NCBI GenBank assembly: GCA_028280025.1
Contig: JANQMO010000021.1
Coordinates: 1 to 28,955 of the forward strand
Length of the DNA: 28,955 nucleotides
Reading direction: 5' to 3'
Source of the DNA: Chlorobium sp.
Lineage (GTDB): Bacteria; Bacteroidota; Chlorobiia; Chlorobiales; Chlorobiaceae
Below are positions 1 to 6,173 of this stretch, one piece after another; within the stretch, counting starts at the first letter, position 1; each line of letters starts with the position of its first letter. The notes beneath the pieces were generated by a model. The model had not been told where the DNA came from. It searched no databases and saw nothing but the letters and a program-made list of their open reading frames with translations. The position numbers and the translations under genes were made by a program.

Positions 1-135
1 GAAGTTTTGATACTATGGTGACAGCAGATGCACCAAGTAGCTCGATTCAAGCACCGAAAGCCAGGATCGCGCCGTTGAATGTGAAACTCCCGCCTCTCCT
101 GCCAAAGCGCTCATATTGAGGTAAAAGAGTAGATG
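1..135 (-). pseudogene. DUF4143/AAA ATPase fragment, broken
   Basis: Reading the minus strand from 135 to the window edge gives a short frame containing LNMSALAGEAGVS followed by STARSWLSVLESSYLVHLLSP, then an in-frame TAG (13-15) and YQNF. This matches the helix-turn-helix-like start of the DUF4143 domain of archaeal/bacterial AAA+ ATPases, where the text normally runs through P-Y-Y-x-N-F. The stop therefore replaces a tyrosine codon. A TAA lies just upstream (136-138), and no P-loop part is visible. I read it as a decayed piece of a DUF4143 ATPase that continues beyond position 1. The family assignment rests on motif memory only. Confidence 0.6.
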
Positions 136-488
136 TTAAACAACGTTCAATCATGAGATGTATATACAATTTGAAGATCTAATCGTCAATTTGTATAACA
201 AACAGCACCTCGAACAGATCGGCATCTTCAACATCGAACCCCTTTGCAAACCTCGAAGAGCTTTAAGCGCTGAACGTCATCGGCACAGAGGTTCAGTCGA
301 TTGCGCCCTGATCGAGCCCCCTGATCTTGAAAAGCTTGACCTGTCAGCGGGACGAATACCGCAATCCGAAATCGAACGCTTCGTGTTCACCCACCCAGCC
401 TGCGACGTGGTCATCAAACCAGGAGGATGGACTTGAAGTGGTAGCGCTGGCGGAAGTTGTCAGAAAAAAAAGATAGCAATATCCCCTG
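136..488. other. Gene-free stretch between ATPase remnant and attC-like site
   Basis: No convincing gene is seen on either strand. A plus-strand open frame of 92 codons (158-436) has no Shine-Dalgarno site, a composition unlike a folded protein and no recognisable motif. The minus strand is interrupted by several stops. The stretch may be decayed coding DNA downstream of a cassette. Confidence 0.4.
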
Positions 489-548
489 GGCTAACGACCA
501 AGGTCACTTACGACGCGTAGCGGCGTTCAGTGTAGCGACTGGTTCGAC
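489..548 (-). repeat. attC-like site (60 bp) after the 152-aa membrane protein gene
   Basis: On the minus strand the 60-bp interval begins with GTCGAAC (548-542), which overlaps the TAG stop region of the upstream gene, and ends with GTTAGCC (495-489). These resemble the R'' (RYYYAAC) and R' (GTTRRRY) boxes of integron attC sites, each with one mismatch to consensus. The interior is an imperfect inverted repeat: the central ACGCCGC pairs with GCGTCGT with one mismatch. Size, box placement and position just after a stop codon all fit a short 59-base-element type attC. No integrase gene is in the window, so this is a structural call only. Confidence 0.5.
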
Positions 549-1007
549 CTAATTCAGAACAATGTATGCCTTAACCTCCAACACTGCGACATAAGCCATA
601 CACAACGATACAATAATCAGACCAATATAAATCGCTTCAAATATAAATGCCCACCACACCGGCTTTGGTATGTCATCAAAAAGCTCATTCTCCCAAAAGC
701 GATGCTGATACCACCGCACAAGACAGAAAATGATCTGAAAAACAAAGCCAACGCCAACAAACAACAAAATTGAAAAGATCCCTTCCGCCAACTGAATAAT
801 CGTATCCGGACGAAGATCTAACGGCACCTTGGCAGTAAGGATAGCAATTAATCCCGCCATCAACCCAACGAACACTTTCACGTATAAGAAAAAAGTATCT
901 TTCGCAACATCAGTGAAATATCGAGTCCTAGAAGAAATCGTTCGATAACGCTCTAGTTTCAATTGATTTTTATATTCCTCTTCAGTCATATCATTTATGT
1001 CGAACAT
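549..1007 (-). CDS. Small three-helix membrane protein, unknown function
   Basis: This 152-residue protein has a charged N-terminal 35 residues and three likely transmembrane helices at about 39-59, 75-98 and 118-143. I recognise no family and assign no function. The ATG at 1007 is supported by GGAG (1018-1021) ten bases upstream. That site belongs to repeat A, a leader that also carries a hairpin and a promoter-like pair (TTGTCA, 18 bp, TATAAG). An attC-like site begins at its stop codon, so the gene plus that site would form a cassette. It is AT-richer than the cobalamin genes. It could be a toxin, an immunity protein or a defence membrane effector, but nothing in the sequence shows this. 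Confidence 0.7.
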   Translation of the reverse strand: MFDINDMTEEEYKNQLKLERYRTISSRTRYFTDVAKDTFFLYVKVFVGLMAGLIAILTAKVPLDLRPDTIIQLAEGIFSILLFVGVGFVFQIIFCLVRWYQHRFWENELFDDIPKPVWWAFIFEAIYIGLIIVSLCMAYVAVLEVKAYIVLN

Positions 1008-1235
1008 TAATTATTATCTCCACTACAGATTTTCATGCAATCCTGTAGAACAAAATCTTATACAATACTGACAATCTGCCTGACAAACGCATAAATCAAG
1101 CATCTGCGGCAAGAAAAGATATCTCATGGTATGCTTATACGGCTTACCCATAATTCTGTGATAAATTATCTTTTCTCAGAATCCCTTCACAATTTCGCCA
1201 AACCCCCAGAAAATAACAACCATAGCCCCTATCCT
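1008..1235 (-). repeat. Leader repeat, copy A
   Basis: This is the first of three similar non-coding blocks, each upstream of a minus-strand gene. From the gene outward (minus strand, 3' to 5') it holds GGAG (1018-1021), a 26-nt hairpin (1023-1048) whose arms are CTACAG and CTGTAG, a -10 box TATAAG (1057-1062) and a -35 box TTGTCA (1081-1086). A conserved body runs to about 1235 and includes AAGATATCTCATGGTATGC on the plus strand. Copy A diverges from copies B and C beyond about 1235. No terminal inverted repeats or target duplications are seen. Confidence 0.75.
1057..1086 (-). promoter_or_regulatory. Predicted sigma70-type promoter in leader copy A
   Basis: On the minus strand TTGTCA (1086-1081) is followed by 18 bp and TATAAG (1062-1057). 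Both boxes match the consensus at five of six positions. Transcription would begin just before the 26-nt hairpin at 1023-1048, placing that hairpin at the mRNA 5' end, about 15 nt ahead of the start codon at 1007. Copy B keeps the arrangement (TTATCA, 18 bp, TATATG). Confidence 0.5.
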
Positions 1236-1446
1236 TTCATTTTTCCTACAGCCCGATAATTCCCCATCAGACATTCCGTTTCTGCACCGATCCGGGCGGT
1301 CCGCCCCTACCGGTAAGTTTATGATGCTCGTATTCGCTCATACGTGGAATTGTACACAAATGCACAATAATATTAATATGCATGTACGTTCACTATAGAA
1401 GAAAACAATGCGTCATGACTGCAAGGAGAAGAGTTATGAACGTATA
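1236..1446. other. Gene-free stretch with a REP-like palindrome
   Basis: No open frame of interest is found here. At 1288-1313 there is a GC-rich palindrome: GGGCGG (1294-1299) and CCGCCC (1301-1306) around one base, with outer CCG/CGG pairs. Read on the minus strand it contains GTAGGGGCGGACC, the style of a dispersed extragenic palindrome. The rest is AT-rich and featureless. Confidence 0.45.
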
Positions 1447-1529
1447 AATAACCCGATCCAAAACCGTGCTTGCACCGAACCGAAAATAAAACGCCGAAGC
1501 TCAGCGTGCGGTTTAGGGTCGGATTTATT
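1447..1529. repeat. Long imperfect inverted repeat after the channel-like gene
   Basis: The arms at 1447-1470 and 1504-1529 are imperfectly complementary: AATAACCCGATCCAAAACCG pairs with the reverse complement of CGGTTTAGGGTCGGATTTATT. The repeat lies just downstream of the minus-strand stop at 1536. Its size and bulged stem resemble an attC site, but clear RYYYAAC and GTTRRRY boxes are missing, and there is no T-run as expected for a terminator. It is either a degenerate cassette recombination site or an RNA 3'-end stem. Confidence 0.45.
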
Positions 1530-1535
1530 CAATTA

Positions 1536-2243
1536 TTAGGGCTTTTCATTCGGGTCATTTTCAAACTCATCCATTGTCTTTGGAGGAGGTAATAAACCTA
1601 GAAAACGCGCAAAAACGACCAATGTCATAAACAAGCCAACAATTGCATGTATAGTAAACACAGCCAATCCCATGCTTGTATTAGCTGTGTATTCATCAGG
1701 ACTAAAAGAAAACATCAATATCATGCTTTCATGGAATACCCGCAAAAACGTTGGCTCTCCGCTTTCCGTAGGCAATGAAATATGACCAATTCTATAGAAC
1801 CACATGTACGCAACGCCGAACCAGCATACGATTTCAATGTAGTTATGTAGAAGTAACAACACTATTCTTCTATATCCTCGCAGAGCATATTCTTTGCCGT
1901 CTAAATTAGCCCTATATTCGTCGAATAGAAGAACATTTATTTGATAAACTATTATTTCAAAGGTTCTGAGGAACCCATAAATCATTACACTGAGAAGGAG
2001 GATATTTTCAGCATGCTCTCGTCGATATGTGACTATAAATAATGAAATTACAGACAATGCAGTATTGAACGTCACGTAATACTCAACAAAAGAGTAGGTC
2101 TTTGTTACTTTTGGGGCTATTCTCCGAACGACCGCAAATGTAGAAAAATAACTCAACACTAAAAACACTTTTGACCAAAAATCGACTATCCAGGATTTTG
2201 GCACCTTATTTTTTTGCTGGCTTTCTTTTTCCTTCGTGCTCAT
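1536..2243 (-). CDS. Multi-pass membrane protein with ion-channel-like C-terminal pair
   Basis: From the ATG at 2243 this is a 235-residue protein with a lysine-rich N-terminus and helices at about 20-40, 53-73, 80-107, 127-151 and 192-216. Residues 168-216 have the layout of a two-helix ion-channel pore (pore helix, filter loop, inner helix). The spot where a potassium channel has TVGYGD reads SFSPDEY, so a classical filter is absent. I chose 2243 over the ATG at 2279 because the latter lies inside an attC-like site (2265-2353) and would translate its R' box. No strong Shine-Dalgarno site precedes either ATG. The function is unknown; channel similarity is only by pattern. Confidence 0.65.
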   Translation of the reverse strand: MSTKEKESQQKNKVPKSWIVDFWSKVFLVLSYFSTFAVVRRIAPKVTKTYSFVEYYVTFNTALSVISLFIVTYRREHAENILLLSVMIYGFLRTFEIIVYQINVLLFDEYRANLDGKEYALRGYRRIVLLLLHNYIEIVCWFGVAYMWFYRIGHISLPTESGEPTFLRVFHESMILMFSFSPDEYTANTSMGLAVFTIHAIVGLFMTLVVFARFLGLLPPPKTMDEFENDPNEKP

Positions 2244-2264
2244 GATGATATGTATTTTCAATTG

Positions 2265-2353
2265 CCCTAACGCCGCCATAAGCTGCGGCTTTGTAGTTGT
2301 GAGTGTTGTGTGCTATTCAAGCACAAAAACGAGCAACGAAAAAGGCGTCAGAT
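2265..2353 (-). repeat. attC-like site (89 bp) between two membrane-protein genes
   Basis: On the minus strand the site starts with ATCTGACGCC (2353-2344) and ends with GGCGTTAGGG (2274-2265). These two ends are inverted repeats of each other and resemble attC R''/L'' and L'/R' boxes. Inside, GTGCT and AGCAC form a perfect five-pair stem around TGAAT, and flanking GTTG/CAAC can extend it. The site lies 31 bp after the stop of the upstream gene (2385) and 21 bp before the ATG at 2243, exactly where a cassette boundary belongs. No integrase is visible in the window. Confidence 0.6.
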
Positions 2354-2384
2354 TGATGGCCTTGTTTTGTGATTAAGCTGTTTG

Positions 2385-2690
2385 CTATTCATCATGATTA
2401 ACTTCCCATACCCTGTCAGTAAACATTGTTCCAGCAACTGCTATAAGGTTGTAAGTAATCCAAACTAGGATGAGTATAGGAGCATATGCCATTATTACCT
2501 TATCAGATTCTGTTGTGATTGCGGTGTAACCCAGAAAAATAATGCCGCCTATTGATAAGCAAAGTAGGATAATAACACCAGCACCTTTTGCTTTAATCGA
2601 TAAGCCTTCATTTTTAGTGTGGCTGACACCAAGCTCAACCTTATCGTCTTTGTCCATCCTTTTCCTCATTTTCAAAGATTCACATAACAT
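2385..2690 (-). CDS. Small two-helix membrane protein, unknown function
   Basis: This protein is 101 residues from the ATG at 2690, with a basic and acidic N-terminal 35 residues, helices at about 37-57 and 66-89, and an acidic tail ending in NHDE. No family is recognised. The ATG at 2690 occupies the same place in leader copy B as the start at 1007 does in copy A, but the GGAG site there has become ACAG. An internal ATG (M12, 2657) is preceded by AGGAAAAGG and may be the main start, giving 90 residues. The stop lies just ahead of an attC-like site, so the gene would be the payload of a cassette. Confidence 0.6.
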   Translation of the reverse strand: MLCESLKMRKRMDKDDKVELGVSHTKNEGLSIKAKGAGVIILLCLSIGGIIFLGYTAITTESDKVIMAYAPILILVWITYNLIAVAGTMFTDRVWEVNHDE

Positions 2691-2995
2691 TAATTATTAT
2701 CTGTACTACAGATTTTCATGCAATCCTGTAGAAAAAAACATATACGATGCTGATAATCTGCCTGATAAGCGCATAAATCAAGCATCTGCAGCAAGAAAAG
2801 ATATCTCATGGTATGCTTATACGGCATACACATAACTGAACCGCAAATTATTTCTCTTCATTTTCTCCACACATCTCTGCACAATTTCGCCAAATCCTCA
2901 GAAAATAACAACCATCCCCCCTTAAAAGAATTGACCGCTGCCTAAAACGAAATATGCCTGCACTAACATCAGGCTTATTTGGTTTACGGAACAAC
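2691..2995 (-). repeat. Leader repeat, copy B
   Basis: This copy has the same parts as copy A: a 26-nt hairpin (2706-2731) with CTACAG/CTGTAG arms, -10 TATATG (2739-2744) and -35 TTATCA (2763-2768) 18 bp apart. It shares the conserved body with copy A. It then continues into a segment shared with copy C only (from about 2925): ATTGACCGCTGCCTAAAACG and onwards to TTTACGGAAC. That segment contains a short GCCTG/CAGGC stem. The Shine-Dalgarno site is mutated in this copy. Beyond about 2995 it diverges before the restriction-modification stop codon. Confidence 0.75.
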
Positions 2996-3038
2996 GGGCT
3001 CACGTCCCGGGCTCATTTACTCCAATTGACTTATAACG

Positions 3039-5660
3039 TCAACGGTGGCTCATGCGCGGTTGCGCCTTGAGTCCAGCGCCTTGTTGGGCTTCTTTGAATA
3101 GCTCTGTCTGCTCAGATCGAGTCAGCTTAACCCATTCTGGAATCTTCGATATCCTGACGGCACGAAGTTCCTTAGGTTCAATCTTTTGGAGTCCACCGCC
3201 GTAGCTACGACCTGAGTTCCTCAATTTATCAAGAGAAATATCGTTCAATATTTGTAACAAGTCATTCGCTCTTTCAGGAGCTTCAGCAATTGCCTTCGCA
3301 ACAAAAGGGCGCGGATACAAACATATGTAAACATTTGAAGCTAACGCCTTAGACCGATTTAAGAAGAATCTAATCGGTTTTGACCCATTCCCGCCTCTGC
3401 CCATGTATGATGCCAAAAACAATGAAGGCTTCCTTTCTTCTTGCTGATACCATAGCTTTCTGGATCTACAGAGATATCCATCTGATACTCCTTCTCTCCT
3501 TCCTTTCTGAAGGTAATCGTAGAGTGACGGGTATTCTGCTTTTATGTGTTCCTCGGGTGACGAAATATTGAGAAGGAAAAAGTTTGGTATGCAATCTGGA
3601 ATCCCACCTTCATCAGTTTCAATGATTTCATGGGTGAGATATCGTGGACTCGGAAGAATGGGACTAAGGGCCTCGTTAGGTATGTTTTCCTCCTCTGCTT
3701 TCTCTGCGGTGAGGATAAAGAAATCGTTGTTACCGGTGGCGAGTCCGCGGGTAATGTGAAAAAGGTCCTCAAGGCTATATTCTCCACTATCTGAACTGCT
3801 ATTAATACTGAAAATCCACTTTTCATCAGACTGGAGTTGAGAAATAGGATATTGATCTTCCGAAGCAGGGAGGAGATAAGAACCCTTCGTGAGCAGAACT
3901 TGGTCGTCTTCCGTAGGATTATTCTTTGTGAATGTGACTACGCAAGAAGACACAAGGGCATCATCAAACTGCACATCTTCAGCACTAAATAAATGAATCC
4001 GGTTCAATCTTACACACCTTGTAAGATATTGCCGCAAAGAGGCACCATAGTTTGTGTAAAGAAACTCGGTGGGGATCAGCCAGGAACTGACCGAATCTCT
4101 TGCGAGCAGCTTATCACAAAGAAGAATATAGTAAATATACAGCCCGGATAGCCCACTGACTGTTATACCTAAATCCGACTTCACCCTAGCCTGAAACTCC
4201 ACCTTCTTTGAGGAATCTATATGATGATGACGAACATATGGGGGATTCGTAACGACTATATCAAAATAATCGAAATGATTTTCGTTATCACAGAAATCGA
4301 AAAAATCCTGGTTGTAAATAGACAGATTGAGGTCGGAAAACAACTCCTCAGCAATCATGCTGTATGCGGGATCAATTTCCACTCCGCTGAAAACTGGCTG
4401 CGTTACGCCTGACCCTAGAAACGAGGAGAGGAATACGCCACTTCCAACTGCGGGTTCAAGAACACGCCACTCATCGACTGTCTTTTCGAGTAGAAAGCGG
4501 GAGTATCGAGAGATTTCGTTAGCGAGGCGAAATGGAGTCGAAAACTGCCCCAGTTTATTTCGATCCAGGGGTGAACGTGAATCATCGACGTCTTTTTGTC
4601 TCCGAAATCTTTCGTCTTCAACTCGCAAAAAGTCCGAGCTGTAATCTGTCGAGGCTTCCTGGACTGAGGAATTAGTCGAACGGGGCTCTTCATCAAGAAA
4701 CAGCAACAGATCAGCTATGCGGTGTTCCCAAACCCAGTCGATTCCCTCTGAAGCTTCGTATCCCAAATATCCAGTCTCAAAGTATCCACATAAAAACAGG
4801 ATGAAAACGACATCTGGACCAAATGACTTTTTAAGCTGGGATAGCTTCTGAGCCTCTTCTTTTCGACGCTTGTTCGTGTTAGTTGCGTCACCAGCAGACT
4901 TTGCTTCAATTAAGATTGGGATTTCGTCCGGCAATCTCGATTTGCGCGAGATTATACAGTCAACGGGCATGTTCACCGGGTTTTCCGAAAAGCCGACAGA
5001 AACGTTAGCTCTGAAACAATATGTGGCCTGTGGCATAGCCAATAGACCGTCGAACTGCTTGGGTTCAATCTGGTCGTAACCTAATGAATCAAGGTAACTT
5101 GATAGTACGCCTAATTGCCTCTTTTCTTGTTCGTTTCTTATGATTGGGTCCGCCGCTGCCCCGCAAAGTCTGTCTGCCACAACAGAAGCAGAACGTAACA
5201 CCTCTTCCTCTGAGGGGTCCTCTACTGCGACATCTAACCAGGGAAAAAGATCACGGTCTGCAACTTCTTGCAAGACATCAACGATGCGCGATAGATGAGA
5301 CTCTATTTCTTCATCGCTCATTCGAGGTGGCAGTCTTGGTGGAACCTCATCCTTCCCCTCCATAGACTGCACAAGATTTTTTGATGTATACGCAAGCCCA
5401 ACCAGTCGATCACGTGCCAGTGGCGGAGCGGATGTCATCCTCAACATCTGAAGTATACCGGGATTCTCTCGAAGGATGCTTGTGGAAAGACCGCGAAGAT
5501 TGTCGGTCAACTGAAAGGCGTTTGTAACCATTTCAGTCTGTATCGAACGCTGTTTCCGGAAAGCTGAGGGAGCAAAACGCAAAAACCAATCGTTGTAAAA
5601 ATCAATTGATTCGAGGGTGTCAGCCTTCCAGAGATGGGGTTTATCTGCGTTTACAGCCAT
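3039..5660 (-). CDS. Single-chain restriction-modification enzyme: XamI-like nuclease + N6-adenine methyltransferase
   Basis: This 873-residue protein combines two activities. Residues 1 to about 330 resemble the XamI-type restriction endonuclease family (N-terminal DKPHLW and FYNDWFLRFAP). A PD-(D/E)XK-like core is seen as D234 and E252-A-K254. Residues about 365-560 form a gamma-class N6-adenine methyltransferase: GQFSTP at 371-376, SAM motif I LEPAVGSG at 401-408, and catalytic NPPY at 472-475. The C-terminal part (about 600-860) would be the target-recognition region, with a helical SGRSYGGGLQKIEP element typical of Eco57I/TaqI-like methylases. A separate recognition subunit is not needed. 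XamI itself cuts GTCGAC, but specificity here cannot be read. Leader copy C lies upstream, and an overlapping 11-codon mini-ORF precedes the start. The gene is intact. Confidence 0.88.
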   Translation of the reverse strand: MAVNADKPHLWKADTLESIDFYNDWFLRFAPSAFRKQRSIQTEMVTNAFQLTDNLRGLSTSILRENPGILQMLRMTSAPPLARDRLVGLAYTSKNLVQSMEGKDEVPPRLPPRMSDEEIESHLSRIVDVLQEVADRDLFPWLDVAVEDPSEEEVLRSASVVADRLCGAAADPIIRNEQEKRQLGVLSSYLDSLGYDQIEPKQFDGLLAMPQATYCFRANVSVGFSENPVNMPVDCIISRKSRLPDEIPILIEAKSAGDATNTNKRRKEEAQKLSQLKKSFGPDVVFILFLCGYFETGYLGYEASEGIDWVWEHRIADLLLFLDEEPRSTNSSVQEASTDYSSDFLRVEDERFRRQKDVDDSRSPLDRNKLGQFSTPFRLANEISRYSRFLLEKTVDEWRVLEPAVGSGVFLSSFLGSGVTQPVFSGVEIDPAYSMIAEELFSDLNLSIYNQDFFDFCDNENHFDYFDIVVTNPPYVRHHHIDSSKKVEFQARVKSDLGITVSGLSGLYIYYILLCDKLLARDSVSSWLIPTEFLYTNYGASLRQYLTRCVRLNRIHLFSAEDVQFDDALVSSCVVTFTKNNPTEDDQVLLTKGSYLLPASEDQYPISQLQSDEKWIFSINSSSDSGEYSLEDLFHITRGLATGNNDFFILTAEKAEEENIPNEALSPILPSPRYLTHEIIETDEGGIPDCIPNFFLLNISSPEEHIKAEYPSLYDYLQKGRREGVSDGYLCRSRKLWYQQEERKPSLFLASYMGRGGNGSKPIRFFLNRSKALASNVYICLYPRPFVAKAIAEAPERANDLLQILNDISLDKLRNSGRSYGGGLQKIEPKELRAVRISKIPEWVKLTRSEQTELFKEAQQGAGLKAQPRMSHR

Positions 5661-5676
5661 TTTCTTTCTTTTTCAT
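5641..5676 (-). CDS. 11-codon leader mini-ORF overlapping the restriction-modification start
   Basis: The minus-strand ATG at 5676 begins MKKKENGCKRR and stops at 5641-5643, inside the restriction-modification coding sequence. It is in a different frame from the ATG at 5660. It takes the better placed Shine-Dalgarno site (GGAG, 5690-5693, from leader copy C), while the main start has only an A/G-rich AAGAAAGAAA in front. Ribosomes starting at 5676 would read across the main start, so this could restrain expression of the enzyme. No protein function is implied; the reading is inferential. Confidence 0.35.
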   Translation of the reverse strand: MKKKENGCKRR

Positions 5677-5892
5677 GCCCAATTATTATCTCCACTACAG
5701 ATTTTCATGCAATCCTGTAGAACAAAACCATATACAATGCTGATAATCCGCCACCTCAACATCTCTTCACAATTTCGCCAAACCCCCAGATAATAACAAC
5801 CATAGCCCCTCCTAAAAGGATTGACCGCTGCCTAAAACGAAATATGCCTACACTAACATCAGGCTTATTTGGTTTACGGAACTACGTCCTGG
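5677..5892 (-). repeat. Leader repeat, copy C (internally deleted)
   Basis: This is the third copy, upstream of the restriction-modification gene. It holds GGAG (5690-5693), the 26-nt hairpin (5695-5720) and -10 TATATG (5729-5734). The middle block of about 100 bp found in A and B is missing, and with it the clear -35 box. From about 5800 it matches the outer segment of copy B, through TGACCGCTGCCTAAAACG to TTTACGGAAC. It differs from copy A by a few substitutions in the conserved parts. Confidence 0.75.
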
Positions 5893-5942
5893 ACTCCCAT
5901 CTTTCGTTTGACGTTGCGGTTGCCCTCCCGGCGAACTGTTTC

Positions 5943-6158
5943 CTAAATGGAAACATCTGGATTTTCCCGGTCAAATTCCCATTTAATTGGATTATTGACG
6001 ATGTATTCCCGAATGCGGTTCAATTCGTCTTCATTGCGGATGATGTGTTCGTAATAATTGCGTTGCCATAATTTCATGCCCGGTGTTTTGCGGGTTTGGT
6101 TTATTTGTTTGGTTGATACGGTCTTGAACGCGCCTATTAAACGACCGATGGATTTGCG
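5943..6158 (-). pseudogene. RAYT / Y1 (IS200-like) transposase, C-terminal fragment
   Basis: A minus-strand frame of 71 codons ends at TAG (5943-5945). It reads RKSIGRLIGAFKTVSTKQIN, then MKLWQRNYYEHIIRN, then RIREYIVNNPIKWEFDREN. The WQRNYYEHIIRN block is the catalytic-tyrosine helix of REP-associated tyrosine (Y1 HUH) transposases, and IxNNPxKW is their usual C-terminal motif. The N-terminal half with the HUH histidines is missing, and the frame opens at a TGA (6159-6161). It lies only 15 bp beyond the cbiA stop codon, so the cut end marks the junction between the cobalamin locus and the accessory DNA. Confidence 0.85.
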
Positions 6159-6173
6159 TCATCATGCTGATCG

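Noticed and set aside
158..436. Plus-strand open frame of 92 codons
   Set aside because: It has no ribosome-binding site, no recognisable motif and the only plus orientation in the window; the region looks like decayed DNA.
2542..2835. Plus-strand open frame of 97 codons
   Set aside because: It is antisense to the small membrane-protein gene and runs into repeat copy B.
1008..5892. The three leader repeats as a CRISPR array
   Set aside because: The copies are 200-300 bp, widely spaced and separated by genes; there are no short regular repeats and spacers.
5844..6071. Plus-strand open frame of 75 codons
   Set aside because: It is antisense to leader copy C and the RAYT fragment, whose minus-strand reading has clear transposase motifs.
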